Shown here piece after piece: positions 31,980 through 44,860 of a DNA stretch of 64,000 bases. The DNA comes from Thelephora terrestris (lineage: Eukaryota > Basidiomycota > Agaricomycetes > Thelephorales > Thelephoraceae), in assembly GCA_015956445.1 (NCBI GenBank), contig WIUZ02000001.1:558001-622000 (forward strand). The letters run 5' to 3'. The notes below the pieces were generated by a model. The model did not search any database, was not told the DNA's origin, and saw only the letters and a list, made by a program, of their open reading frames with translations. Position 1 is the first letter of the stretch. Each line of letters starts with the position of its first letter. The position numbers and the translations under genes were made by a program.

Positions 31980-33900
31980 ACTCGACTAAGTTCTCAAGCA
32001 GGAGGGCGATCTGGCGTCTGTGGATATCAAAGGGAAGTAGCTTCCAGGTCCAGGAGTTGACTGTTGGTGTTCGTCTTGCCCTGCGACGTACGTCCTTCAG
32101 TTATATTGACAGACGAGTGAGCAGGGCTTCTTACGCGAAATAACTACGGCTAGTGTCCTAAGTCAGCTCGAGGGACAAACGGCGAGCGCGTGAGGAAACG
32201 CACAGGAGCAAGTCCGTCGATGTTATTGTTGGCGATCCGATCTTCGCTGTCCTCTTCCGTGTTTCTTCATCGTTCGTTCTCGTTGGGAAAAACACGCTCC
32301 TGATCTGGGTCACCCATTTTACTCTGTCCCGCTGCTTTGTCTTCATTTAACGCTCTTCGTTTTTACTGCTTTTGACTTTCTAGCTGATCCCGTCTTGTCG
32401 ATCCGATGAAGCGCTAGTAATATCGCTTCGTTTTCGGGCTGAGACTGCGATAGCTCTTGAGGCGAGTGTTGATAACGACCTAGTTTCTAGCGGCGACAAC
32501 AACGCCGAATTTAACGAGCTAAGATAGGAGTAAGAGATCAGTATGGTCAATGTCCGATATTTTCCATCAGGATCACGGCACTTTCAACGGCGTTTGAGAC
32601 ACCACCTCCAAGGCTTGACGGAACAATGGTGGGGGATCCAGTCCGTTTGTATTCAATTGCGACGAAATCGGGACCATAAGCGCTGTGGATAGAAGGAGAT
32701 GCATAGGAATCAACGCCCTTGTCTTGCACAATGGAAAGCGTGCGGCTTCACATTTCGAAGGTTTGGCCAATACAGTCGCCGCCGAGAACTTTCACTGCAG
32801 CAACGTTGGGGCCTTTGGAGGCACGATCACAGGAGCGTTGGATCGACATCTAGATGATCGAGTTTTCCCTGGAATAACTCACAAGTTGGCTCCAAACCCG
32901 GCGAGACCTTGGAATCCATATTTGCACCTGCCGATGGCGTACACTATGTGGCCGGCTTTAGAAGCCTTGTCAAACGTGACGTGTAGGTAAGTTGCCCGTC
33001 GTCCCGACTGGCTGGCTTCGTTTGGACGAGATTAGGCTCAAGCCCCTCGGTGCATTGGCCATGATGGAGTTTCGTGGCTACCAAATGTCACAGGATCGAC
33101 ACAATATCGAAGGAGGACGAACTGGGCAACGGAACCACACCATTTACTCGATAGCCTCAACACGCGGATCGCCTCGATGTTTCCGGGTCATCGACCGACA
33201 GCTCTCCTGCAAACTTGCCCGTGGTTTCCAATCGGTGGGTGGCAATCGAAGCAGGTGGCATGGCGCTCGAGACAGACTCGATGTTGTGGTGTCCGAAGTT
33301 CCCTTTCCTTGTTTGAGGGTAAGGTGAATGTCCCGGGTAGAAGGGCTTGTGCCTTTATGTTCGCATGGAAGGAAAGGCGGTTCCGGCAGAGATGATGTGG
33401 AGGGTGAGGGCGATAAATTTGGGACAGAAGGTGGTCAAAGAGTTGGCAACTGACGACCACGAGAAAGGGAGAGAACACAGGGAGGTGGACAAAGGGTCCC
33501 GCGTGTGGAATGCTTACACAAATCCGCCTTCGGGGGTTTCCTAGACCTATGCGTGGGACTCCCTGACGAACTCCCGAAGGTCGTAGTCAACCGAGGTTTC
33601 GCAGGAGGTCCAGCTTCAGAGCCGGGATGGTAGCATCCAAACGGTTCATCTTTGTGAGCGATACTGTAGTTGTGATTTCAGGAGTCTGCGATTTCTAGAA
33701 TGGTGAAAGAAAAGGAAGATATATGCGGTGGAGAAACCAAAGTGATGGTTGTGATGGCGTTTGAGCAAGCAGCTCATCCCGTTTTGGAAATACGCTGACT
33801 CGGTTCTCGACTCCTGCTAGAAGTTGACAACGTTCTAGACTGCTTTCGCCCACGACACGCCCAAACGAACAACATCCAGCAGAACTCACGGTTATTGCGC
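31980..33900 (-). pseudogene. Peptidase S8 (subtilisin/proteinase K-like) gene, decayed, copy 1
   Basis: Minus-strand traces in order are: a signal-like exon at about 33890-33840, PASRDDGQLTYTS (33000), APNVAAVKVLG-like (32810), QDKGVDSYASPSIHSAYGPDFVAI (32730-32660), SLGGGVSNAVESAV (32620-32580) and a diverged trace where copy 3 has FAAGNED (32500). These match proteinase K-type peptidases, where SLGGG...A.DSAV and AAGN are family motifs. Frames change repeatedly and the catalytic Asp and His motifs are not recognisable, so the copy is dead. Confidence 0.55.
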
Positions 33901-35439
33901 GCTCTTCAAGTTAACCTGCCCCGTTTCACTCACTTATACCTCACGACCTGTTCCCTCTCCGTTCTGAGGAATTTGTTTGTATCTGCGGTTGCGCTGGTGG
34001 CTCTGTGTTACCTGACTCGCCTGAAACCCGCTTTGAACATTCCTCTCGTTATCGCAACGTCGATGTCAAGCTCTTTCAACCTCTTAGACACCGACGCCGT
34101 CAAACTCCTCGTCGCAGGCCATTAGCCAACCAGCAAAAAACTTCACTGGACATGGCCTTCCCGGAACGAAACGAAATCAGGTTCACTCTCGACGTCTGCT
34201 AGCGACCAAAAACCACTCTTTTGCATGTCAGAGCAAGATCTATCCGGAACGGAGGCTTCTTCGGGATTTAGAGAGCGTGAACTGGTGCATGAATCGACGC
34301 TCCTCGTGAGGGATCCGACTCACTAGGAGAAGCACAACTGCATCAAGCTTCAAGGGTTGCTTCCTTTTCCTCACTACACAACCCGTATTCTCCTTCCCCA
34401 GAAGGTCTCCCGACGATAGGCGCCCCTAACCACCGATGGTCCAGGGTTCGCCGCAGACTCTCCGCGCATTTCACAGCGAGAAACAACCCGGGGCATTGAC
34501 ATCCTTGGTCGGCACCCGAACGTCAAGGGACTCAGAAAGGCGAGTTCCTACCTTCCTTCCAGATTTCGCATCGTTGATAAGACCGACCATTCCAGACCTT
34601 TCTAAGCCTCTTCACCTGGACGGTGCTCTTGATTGAGTGGAAGGGACTTTGTTGTGGATAGAGGGCTCTAACGCTTTGCGCTCTTCGTCCCCCGTTCTCC
34701 CTCGCGACTGTCACCCTGACGTATTTCTGTCTGCATTCAAACCCCTCGGACGCACATTTGGCCCCCTCCTCTTTCCGGACAACCGAATCTCGCGACTGCC
34801 TTGTACGAATTTTTTCCGACATACCATCCTCAAGAACCAAACAAAAGACCCCCACAATCTTTCTCGTTCCATGCCTAGTTTTTTTTTTCCGGTTTGACCC
34901 TCATCATCACCACATCGGTCGTTACCGTGGAGTTCGTGTGTAGCTAATGATGAAATGATAACGGATTCACCGCGAAACGAAAAAGCCTCCCCAGGACTTC
35001 CAGCAAGCCACCTGAATCGAAAGCTTCATCGGTTGCCGTGGAAGTTCTTCTGGGGACCGGCAACGCTCTGCAAAGTTTTGGCTCCACGCCGAATTCCCGC
35101 ACACTCAGCTCTGGCCACATTCTTCGAAACAAATTTGCTCTGGACTGCCAAATACTACAATCAATTAGCAAGAGGGGGTACCTTAGGCTTTGATTAGGTG
35201 ACGCGAATTTTTCTGAAAGTTTCTCAAACGGCAGAATTTGAGGTTTTCCCCCAAAGTTCAATACTTCTGAACGAGCGCTTGAGCACTCGCCTGCGCCCCT
35301 GGGAGTTTTGCCGGCGTCGTTTGGTGATATCCGGTCGGGAGTTTGATCAGTCTCCAAATCCGGACGTGGGCTACACCCAGATATGAAAATGGGCGGGCGG
35401 GTCACATCTCCGCCAGGCGAATGTCGACCCCCGCTGTGA

Positions 35440-37040
35440 ATTGAGATCTTCACTCACAGCGTTCACGTCTATGGTGCCCTTTGAATATTTGAATCATCAT
35501 CGATTCGCACTTGAACTTTTTCTGCTGTTTAGGTATCTATACAAATCACGCATGAATTTCCCCAGCGTAGTCGCAGAAGGGTCTTCCAGTCAGGCGCCAA
35601 AAGATTCTCGAATGACCTACGACGCGTTAGAATTTCTCCCTACCAAATTCGTACCCAAGCCACCAGCGTCGAACATGTGCATGATCAACGCCGACATGTC
35701 GGCTGCAATCTATACAGAAACGCTGCCCGTGAGAATGATTTACAAAGGTTTATTTCGGAGGCATAAAAAAGCGAGGCGATAACACTAGTGCTACATCGAA
35801 TAGAAGATACAGGGTGGATCAGTCAGAACGTTGAAAGCGGTGGACGAAAATGGTGGTAACCGAAATCGAAGCGGCTGAACAGAGCAAATGCAATGATGAT
35901 GTGCGTGTGATAATGAATGATGGATGTGAGAGATAGTAAAAGCTTAACGGCAAAACACGGAAACAATGATGACAGAATGCTAGTGCGAGGATAACAGTGA
36001 TGCGAATGATGAAGCGAATCTGGATAGTCCACGGACAGAGATAGGCAGCGTTCCAATCAAAAGTCTTCGGGTCCCTTGTCCTGTTTTCTCGTCTTCTTCG
36101 ACTTTCCTCTTGAATCGGGGAGAAACGTCAGGAAGAATATCTTGGGCAAACGAGGAAACACTCACTGGACAAACTTGGGAGGATCTCCCGCCGGTCTGCG
36201 ATAGAATTGTGCGCATCAGTCGTGATTGGAGTAGAAGAAGGAACAGCACGTACTTGGGCTGCTCTGCTGGTTTGGGCTGGATTGGTCTTAGCCCTGCGGT
36301 GGACGATTGTTGCGTCGAAGTTGACGTGCTCGTCGAAGTAGTCGGCGTGCTGGTTGATGTAGCTGGCGTAGCGGCCGATGTATTCGTTGTAGGGGTCGTG
36401 GTAGTATTGGCTAGGTGAAGAATGGAAACCCGCGGATCAGTTTCACTCCTCGATCAATCGACTCGGCGCACAAGACAAGATTGGGTGAGGGAACGAACAT
36501 ACCTGGTGGGCTACCAGAATTCGAAGCGCACAGGGAGGGGACAAATGTGAGACAAAAGTTGTGTGGGTGATACGGTGAATTACAAACTTTTGGATCTGGT
36601 TTTTCACGACCTTATTGTGGAGGTAGTAGTTGTGCTGTTGTTTATCCATGGAGGTGAGACGGATGGGAAGATGGGGAGGACGATGTGTCAGGAGGATGCT
36701 CTGGATTGGGGAGGCTGGGGGTGGAGGAACTCACCACTCATCGCAAACGGCTTATATCCTCCTCCTCGCCGGACGTGTGGTGAATATTCAAAGCCAAAAC
36801 TCAGCAGACAAAGTCCACGGCGAATGGTCCATCGTCGCACGAGTTCCTGGAAAAAGGACGTGTCGTTGTTCGCACAAATTTGGGTTGGTAGTCCGCAATG
36901 TCTAACAGAATCACAAATTCCGGGTGCCGCATGGGAATCCACGACCTGAGAAGAGCCACACAGAGGAAATGATACACTTTTGCCGTGCGCGGAAAGCTCG
37001 ATATCCTGTGCAGGGAGAGCGATTTTAACGAGGAACACAT
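35440..37040. other. Unit 2 private region with weak exon-like stretches
   Basis: On the plus strand at about 35550-35780 an open stretch reads MNFPSVVAEGSSSQAPKDSR...FRRHKKARR. On the minus strand at 36.0-37.04 kb there are several open stretches, including a Thr/Ser-rich piece (TSTPTTSTSTSTQQSSTAG near 36340) with a splice-like site before it and HFLCVALLRSWIPMRHPEF near 36950. The Thr-rich piece and its flank resemble 61.7-62.1 kb in unit 5. I recognise no family; this may be a decayed secreted-protein gene. Confidence 0.3.
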
Positions 37041-37299
37041 CCGCAGGGAATTTGAAAGCCTACCTAGCCCCTAATATCATAAACCTTTGCCATGGTTCTG
37101 ACAGAGCGACCCGCACTGGTCGCCACATCGGATTTTCGGCGAGGACAATTATCCTTAGCCGTGATGAATCCCTTGGCGTGACTACGCAGAAAATTGAGGA
37201 AGCAGGACGTTTGGAGAATCCAAGAGACCCGACGACTCGGTGCGCCGTGCTACTGAGCTTTCCGCGAAGGCGGAGGCTGGGCGGAGGACAGGAAAGATC

Positions 37300-38345
37300 G
37301 AATCACCAAGCGCCGTCATGGACCTGCTCCTGCGCGCTCCCTGTCTGTTCCTTAAACCTACTTAGGAAACTAGCCATGGTTAATTTGCGCACGGTACCTG
37401 CTCGCTCGCCCGGCTAATCCAGTTGAATGTTCACCGCGGAGCATGACGAACAGCACCGGCATCCAAACCCTGGACCCCTTCAACTGGAAGCTGCTCCCGT
37501 TACGACCTGGCGGCCACATAACTCCGAGGAAAATTCGTCGCATTCCCGGTTAGCTCGACGGCCAGCCTTTCACCTGCCCTAGATCATGGCAAACCAAGAA
37601 ACCACATGCCACCGTTTCGTCGTGCGGTTTTTCCTCACTGCATGGCCGAACGTGACCTCTGATTTATGTACCTTCTTTGCTTCAGCTCCGACGCACGACA
37701 CCAACTCGCCGGCTAGAGCAAGCTTCCTACTTCCTATCCATGGCCAGCCAAAATTCACGCGTCGCGACGGACGCGTTCCAACTCAATTTGACAGGGATGT
37801 TTGGCTTGAGCCAGAACCATTGAGGGGCACGCACGGGAAATATTGTAAGTCAAATTGTGGCAAGTTCACCAACGTCATTCATTTCCGTGTAATTCTTGGC
37901 TGTCGCAAAGCTGACTTCCTATCGCCGTCATTCAGGATCGCATGATGCACAACACCTAGATGAGCCCAGCCCGAAAAGTGGCCCACACGAAGTGGAGCAG
38001 CCTTCCTTCGACACCAAGCAACAACAGTCGCCTGGCACTTGGAGGCTTCCTGAACTGCTCACAAAGCTCACCGAGAGTCACGCCTCCACACCTCATCCAC
38101 ATTGAAATACCACCCGTCGATTCTTTGCGCATGGGTCCTAGAAGTCGTTTCATGCTCGCTGTGCTGACGGGAGGCGATTCCAACTCCGCGAACGCAGAAC
38201 GTGGTCTCGCCGACGACTGTGTGGTTCATCGGGGTTTTCCGGTGTGGCTTGTGGAGCGATCAAACCGTACTCTCCGCTCCAAGGGGACCAAGCCGGGACA
38301 CAGAACACTGTTTGGTTGCTATTATCCACCGCAGGTATCTAATAG
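37300..38345 (-). repeat. Inverted copy of the 48.8-49.8 kb type block inside unit 2
   Basis: Segments such as ACCTGCTCCTGCGCGCTCCC (37320) and ACTAGCCATGGTTAAT (37370), and the stretch 38170-38290 with GGCGATTCCAACTCCGCGAA, match the reverse complement of the blocks in units 1, 3, 4 and 5. This part of unit 2 was therefore inverted during or after duplication. Confidence 0.5.
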
Positions 38346-41300
38346 TCCTTGAGATCCACTTTGTCACCTAACCGCGATTGTTAGCGTCGCTGGCTTGGTC
38401 AAGCAGTGCCACCATACATGATCACGCCAAATGTTACAAGCCCACAAAGTCAACAGGCCTCAGCGCCTCAAGAAGGCGTGGAACGTGAACAAAGCTGCTC
38501 TCCGCAACGGAGACGCGTGAGCGACGAAACTTCTCGAACCCTCAACCTAGATATCAGCGGTACGCCCCTCAGTGGTTCATACCAGTGGCGGTAAACTAAA
38601 CGGCTTGAACAGGATGGCAACGACGAAGGCAGGGTGTTCACACCGCAAGGTCTTGAAAGGGGTGGTGAGCTGGAAGGGGTGATGGAGAGGAAGATATGAG
38701 AAGCCTCACGTCGACTGTCACCGTGAAAAGCAAACACCGTCAATTCGGTGGATCCTAAGTGAGACTCCCGCCAGAAGTTGACAAGCATCCCATCTCTAGA
38801 CTGTTTTCGCCCACGACACGCCCAAACTCACAACGCCCAAGAGAACTACCCGCGCCCATCTCAAAGTCAACCTGTCCCGTTTCACTCACGTATACTTCGC
38901 GACCTGTTCCCTCTCCGTTCTGAGGAGGAATCTGTTCGCGTCTGCGGTTTGGCTGACGGCTCTGTGTTTTCTATCTAGCTCGAATCTCGCTTTGAAGAAT
39001 TCCCACCTTCCTCTCGATCCTTTTCGTTCCCCAACCCATTCGCTGTCTTCCCGTTCTGAACGCAGCGACCCGCTGCCTTGTTATTGCGACGTCGATGACA
39101 ACCCCATCCAACCTCCTAGACGCCGAAACCGTCAAACTCCCGGTTCAAGTCATTAGCCAAGTAGCAAAAGGTTTCACCTGGCGTGGGCTTTTCGGAACGA
39201 CACCAAATCGGGTTCGCTGTCTATGTTTGCTGACGACCAGAAATCACCTTTTTGAATGCCACAGCAACATTTATTCAGAAGGGAGTCTTGTTTGGGACGA
39301 CACAGTACTCAAGGAGGGGAGCTGGCGCACGAATCGACGCTCCTCGTAGAGTGATTCGACCCACTACGAGAAGCACGACCGTATCAAGGGTCACTTCTGT
39401 CGCGTCACCACCCAACCCACATTCTCCCTCTCCGAAAGTCTCCTGACAATAGGCACTTTGAGCGACTCATAGCTCAGATTTCGCCGCGGGCTCTTCAAGA
39501 ATTCTACAGCGAGAAACGACCCGGAGCATTGGGTCCCTTGGTCGGCGTCCAAACATCAATCAAAGGGTCTCAGAAAGGTGCGGTTCCGCAAGTTCTTAAG
39601 CTCGATGCCGCATCGTTGACAAGACTAACCATTCCAGACGCTCTTGATTCTGTTCGCCTGGACGACGCTCTGATCAAGGATAGGATCCTTGTTATGTGTG
39701 GAAGGTTTTCATCCTCTGCGCTTCCCCTATCCCCACCGTTCCCCACGACTATGCTCCTAGCCTACTTCGGTCCACGTTCGGACTCCTCAGACACACATTC
39801 ACCCTTTGCGAAGCCTTTCCTCTCTCTCCGGACAATAGAACCTCACGGGTCCATTTTTACGAAACCTACACGACACAACGTCCTGAAGAAGCAAAAGAAC
39901 CTTCACTATCTCCCTCGTTCCGCTCCTAGCCTCTTTCAGTGTACCCATTCTTGTCACCCAGCGCATCTTTTAGAGCACCTCCCTCCTGGTTTGTACGCGC
40001 ACCGCACCTGTCGTTACTTAGGGGTCCATTAGTAGTTAAAGAGGAAATGATACCCGTTTCACCGTCTAATACAAACCCACCTTTGGTGATCCCAGCACGT
40101 CAACGTGAATCGAAGCTCTATCGATCATTGTGAAGATTCTACACGACTTGGGCAGGCCTCAGGGAAAACCTACAAATTCTTCTTGCGGTTTCATGCGACT
40201 CATGCGCTTACCAAACCGTAAAGTGATTGTACCAACGCTGAATGAACCCGCATAAGCTACAAAGTGGGTGCCCAGGTCAACGGCACAGTACCACTCGAAG
40301 GCTCCTCTAACTGTGCTCACGCAATCATTCAGTAGGGAAGAAATGATATTTACAAAGCAAGCATCAGATTTACAGGTTGATTTGCGTCAGCCACAAAGAG
40401 TGCCGCTGCGCTGGGGCGAAGGGAGGGAGAGATTGTTGAATAGAGCAGATACAGTCGAAATTACTCCAATCCGATTTATCGTCACCAGTCGATATCGTAC
40501 CCTGCCCGAGGTGGGATCTGTTGCCAAGGAACGTTGAGCGCCATAGCTGCTACATCTTCTTGTGCGGCGCTAGGCGGGATATCTGGCGAGTCATCTTGTG
40601 TGGCGACGGGTGGCGGATTCGTAGGACCTTCCAGAGGAGCGATAGGCGGGATCTCTGGGGGGTCATCTTGTACGGCAGTAGCCAGGATATTCGTAGGATT
40701 TTCCCGTGGGCCTGTGGACGGGATGTCTGCAGGAGCTTCTTGGATGTCGGTCAGTATGGTGCGTGCTATCCGTCGGCCAAAGAGCGCGAGGAGTCCTATC
40801 GAGGAATCAGTGCGATCAGTCAGAGTGGATGAAGATTTCGGGGTATAGTGTTTACTTTTCTTCACGATTTGCGGCAGTCTTCTGATCCATTCCCTTTTTC
40901 ACGGAGCTTTGCGGTATGGAGTCGTGTGGGATGGACCACTACCTGGGGGTTCACAGGTAGGCGCAGGAAGACCTTTGGTAAGTCACGAAACGGATGGAAT
41001 GGGAAGGACATACTCAGTCGTGGAGGCGCACAATCAGTGTCCTTGCAGAAGCTCGAGCGTGAGGTGGTCAAAGATAGCAGATAATCTGGTGGCCCGCGAA
41101 TAGAGTAAGGTAGCACTTCAAAAGATGGTCATGCGACAACCGCGATACAGATATAATGAGGTGAACATACCCCCTTGTGCAGCCATACAGTCTGGACCCC
41201 ATTTAATGACTTCCTCCGTTTTGGCATATACGATCATAGACTCCAGGAAGTAGAACTGGAGTGGTGAAAGCATCTTCAGAACTCCATTTTGGCGATGGAC

Positions 41301-41559
41301 GAGGGAGAATCTGCAAAGCACATCAACTACCTCCCTTACTCCACCTGTACCACGAAGGATTCCCTCTAAATGATCTTCTCCAATCCCAGATTGGTAGGCT
41401 GCAATCGCTTCAAGCACATCCCGGAGCCCCTTCAGCTATCTTTTCTCCATGGGTCATGGGCCATGCAACGTTGTACAACGCGTTGTACAACCCATGACCC
41501 ATGGAGAAAAGATACCATTGTACAACCCATGACCCATGGGTAATGGAATAGTATACGTT

Positions 41560-43575
41560 GCCCATGCCCCATGGGTTGTACAACACTATCCCTTCCCCAT
41601 GCCTCATGGGTTGTACAATGCTATCCTTTCCCCATGGGGCATGGGTTGTACAACGCTATCCAATTTCCATGCCCCATGGGTTGTACAACGCTATCTGTTC
41701 CCCATGGGTCATGGGTTGTACAACGCTATCTGTTCCCCATGGGTCATGGGTTGTACAACGCTATCCATTCTCCATGGGGCATGGGTTGTACAATGCTATC
41801 CATTTCCCATGGGTCATGGGTTGTACAACGCTATCCATTTCCCATGCCCCATGGGTTGTACAACGCTATCCAATTCCCATGCCCCATGGGTTGTACAACG
41901 CTATCTGTTCCCCATGGGTCATGGGTTGTACAACACTATCCGTTCTCCATGGGGCATGGGTTGTACAACGCTATCTGATTCTCATGCCCCATGGGTTGTA
42001 CAACACTATCCAATTCCCATGCCCCATGGGTTATACAACACTATCCATTCCCCATGGGGCATGGGTTGTACAACACTATCCATTTCCCATGGGTCATGGG
42101 TTGTACAACGCTATCCATTTCCCATGCCCCATGGGTTGTACAACGCTATCCAATTCCCATGCCCCATGGGTTGTACAACGCTATCTGTTCCCCATGGGTC
42201 ATGGGTTGTACAACGCTATCCTTTCTCCATGGGGCATGGGTTGTACAACACTATCTGCTCCCCATGGGGCATGGGTTGTACAACACTATCCTTTCTCCAT
42301 GGGGCATGGGTTGTACAACACTATCCTTTCTCCATGGGTCATGGGTTGTACAACACTATCCAATTCCCATGCCCCATGGGTTGTACAACGCTATCCATTT
42401 CCCATGCCCCATGGGTTGTACAACACTATCCTTTCCCCATGCCCCATGGGTTGTACAACGCTATCCATTCTCCATGGGGCATGGGTTGTACAACACTATC
42501 CATTTCCCATGGGTCATGGGTTGTACAACGCTATCCATTTCCCATGCCCCATGGGTTGTACAATGCTATCCAATTCCCATGCCCCATGGGTTGTACAACG
42601 CTATCTGTTCCCCATGGGTCATGGGTTGTACAACGCTATCCTTTCTCCATGGGGCATGGGTTGTACAACACTATCTGCTCCCCATGGGGCATGGGTTGTA
42701 CAACGCTATCCATTTCCCATGGGTCATGGGTTGTACAACACTATCCATTCTCCATGGGGCATGGGTTGTACAACACTATCCATTTCCCATGGGTCATGGG
42801 TTGTACAACCCTATCTGTTCCCCATGGGGCATGGATTGTACAACGCTATCCATTTCCCATGCCCCATGGGTTGTACAACGCTATCTGTTCCCCATGGGTC
42901 ATGGGTTGTACAACGCTATCCTTTCTCCATGGGGCATGGGTTGTACAACCCTATCTGTTCCCCATGGGGCATGGATTGTACAACGCTATCCGTTCCCCAT
43001 GGGTCATGGGTTGTACAACGCTATCTGTTCCCCATGGGGCATGGGTTGTACAACACCATCCTTTCTCCATGCCCCATGGGTTGTACAACACTATCCTTTC
43101 TCCATGGGTCATGGGTTGTACAACACTATCCAATTCCCATGCCCCATGGGTTGTACAACGCTATCCATTTCCCATGCCCCATGGGTTGTACAACACTATC
43201 CTTTCCCCATGGGGCATGGGTTGTACAACACTATCCATTCTCCATGGGGCATGGGTTGTACAACACTATCCAGTTCCCATGGGTCATGGGTTGTACAACA
43301 CTATCCAATTCCCATGCCCCATGGGTTGTACAACCCTATCTGTTCCCCATGGGGCATGGATTGTACAACGCTATCCGTTCCCCATGGGTCATGGGTTGTA
43401 CAACACTATCCAATTCCCATGCCCCATGGGTTGTACAACACTATCCATTCTCCATGGTGCATGGGTTGTACAACACTATCTATTTTCCATGCCCCATGGG
43501 TTGTACAATGCTATCCAATTCCCATGCACCATGGGTTGTACAACAGCATCTTGTGCCCATGGGGCATCAGTTGCA
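41560..43575 (+). repeat. 35-bp minisatellite, left arm of F2 (~57 units)
   Basis: The unit is CCATGGGTTGTACAAC, then a CTATC box, then a variable 6-8 bp (CATTTC, TGTTCC, CTTTCT and others), then CCATG plus four variable bases (GGGC, CCCC or GGTC) plus ATGG. The unit length of 35 bp is not a multiple of three and no unit carries stops, so all three plus frames stay open for 550-720 codons. The implied 35-residue repeat protein is therefore an artefact of period and composition, not evidence of a gene. Confidence 0.85.
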
Positions 43576-44160
43576 GAATGGTGTCCTTTCTCCATGTCCC
43601 ATGGATTATATCACTATTCCAGGAAAGGAGATACTTTATAAATCAACCATTAGCTGTGTGAATTTGAAAAAATTAGACTCTGTTTGTATGCATGATAGAC
43701 CATATATCAGTTTGTGGCTCTAACCTAATGGAAACTAAACTTAACCTGATAATAGCCACAACCTAATCCTCAATCTAACCTGAGCCAATGTAAACTTGAC
43801 CCATGAACCTAAGCCTAACCTAATCCTAAACCTGGTCTAATCCCAAATCTAACCCTAACCTGACCTGACCTAACCTAACCTAACCTAACCTATACCTAAC
43901 CTAACCTACCTATCATGACCTGTTTCAGCCTAATGTCATGTATGCCAGCCAAGACTAACTTCACCCAGTTGCAAACATATGACTTGGGTCACAGGACCAT
44001 AAAGCAAACTGCAGTCCCCTCACTCTGTGCCCAACCATCCCATAAGCCCACAGATGCACATATATATCATCAGCAACCCAGCATCATGCTTATCACCCAT
44101 GTTCAACCACAAACCACTCTCACCCTTTGTTCTGTGCTATCTCAAAGCCTGACCATAACT
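43576..44160 (+). repeat. Core of F2, left copy
   Basis: By eye 43610-44137 is the exact or near-exact reverse complement of about 44291-44820. It includes a TAACCTAACC tract at 43855-43915 and the block CACCCTTTGTTCTGTGC shared, diverged, with fold-back element F1. The small ORFs here (MTCFSLMSCMPAKTNF...) exist on both arms only because the arms are palindromic. Confidence 0.75.
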
Positions 44161-44269
44161 CTAGCTCACCCACCCATATTAATCCTTGTGTGGAATATGT
44201 TATAAGTCTATAAACCATATGTTTGTAGGCCACTTGCTTGTGGGCCCAAGGAGGTGGATGAACTTGAGT

Positions 44270-44860
44270 TGTGGTTTGTCTGTGAGATGGCACAGAACAA
44301 AGGGTGAGAGTGGTTTGTGGTTGAACATGGGTGATAAGCATGATGCTGGGTTGCTGATGATATATATGTGCATCTGTGGGCTTATGGGATGGTTGGGCAC
44401 AGAGTGAGGGGACTGCAGTTTGCTTTATGGTCCTGTGACCCAAGTCATATGTTTGCAACTGGGTGAAGTTAGTCTTGGCTGGCATACATGACATTAGGCT
44501 GAAACAGGTCATGATAGGTAGGTTAGGTTAGGTATAGGTTAGGTTAGGTTAGGTTAGGTTAGGTCAGGTCAGGTTAGGGTTAGATTTGGGATTAGACCAG
44601 GTTTAGGATTAGGTTAGGCTTAGGTTCATGGGTCAAGTTTACATTGGCTCAGGTTAGATTGAGGATTAGGTTGTGGCTATTATCAGGTTAAGTTTAGTTT
44701 CCATTAGGTTAGAGCCACAAACTGATATATGGTCTATCATGCATACAAACAGAGTCTAATTTTTTCAAATTCACACAGCTAATGGTTGATTTATAAAGTA
44801 TCTCCTTTCCTGGAATAGTGATATAATCCATGGGACATGGAGAAAGGACACCATTCTGCA
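44270..44860 (-). repeat. Core of F2, right copy
   Basis: This is the reverse complement of the left core, with no difference that I could find over about 500 bp outside the centre. The TTAGGTTAGG tract lies at 44517-44580. Confidence 0.75.

Larger units (their letters stand above)
26117..33810. repeat. Tandem array unit 1 (long, ~7.7 kb)
   Basis: Unit boundaries are set by the recurring junction ACTCCCGCCAGAAGTTGACA, here at 26117 and again at 33811, 38765, 51266, 59003 and 63841. Order inside: a conserved segment of about 1.2 kb (26.2-27.35 kb), the minus-strand kinase/NB-ARC gene, a block with TCGCGGAGTCCGAACCGAC (31.0-31.8 kb) and a decayed peptidase S8 gene (32.0-33.9 kb). Divergence between units is clear but all parts align by eye. 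Confidence 0.65.
33811..38764. repeat. Tandem array unit 2 (short, ~5.0 kb, no kinase/NB-ARC gene)
   Basis: The unit starts at the usual junction and carries the 1.1-kb segment (33905-34950). It then switches near 35050 to sequence not found in long units, and ends with an inverted block (about 37300-38345). In its first 1.3 kb it is closer to unit 5 than to the long units, for instance in AATGATGAAATSATAACGGA near 34950 and 60190. No intact gene is visible. Confidence 0.55.

Noticed and set aside
41560-43575. Regular short repeats suggesting a CRISPR array
   Set aside because: The repeats are contiguous with no unique spacers, and the genome is eukaryotic.
41536-43723. Three overlapping plus-strand ORFs of 556-721 codons, and their mirror ORFs at 44709-46003
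   Set aside because: They are the reading frames of a stop-free 35-bp minisatellite; all frames give the same repeat and none has a recognisable domain or start context.
43915-44512. Two ORFs starting MTCFSLMSCMPAKTNF on opposite strands
   Set aside because: They are the same sequence in the two palindromic arms and show no coding signature.
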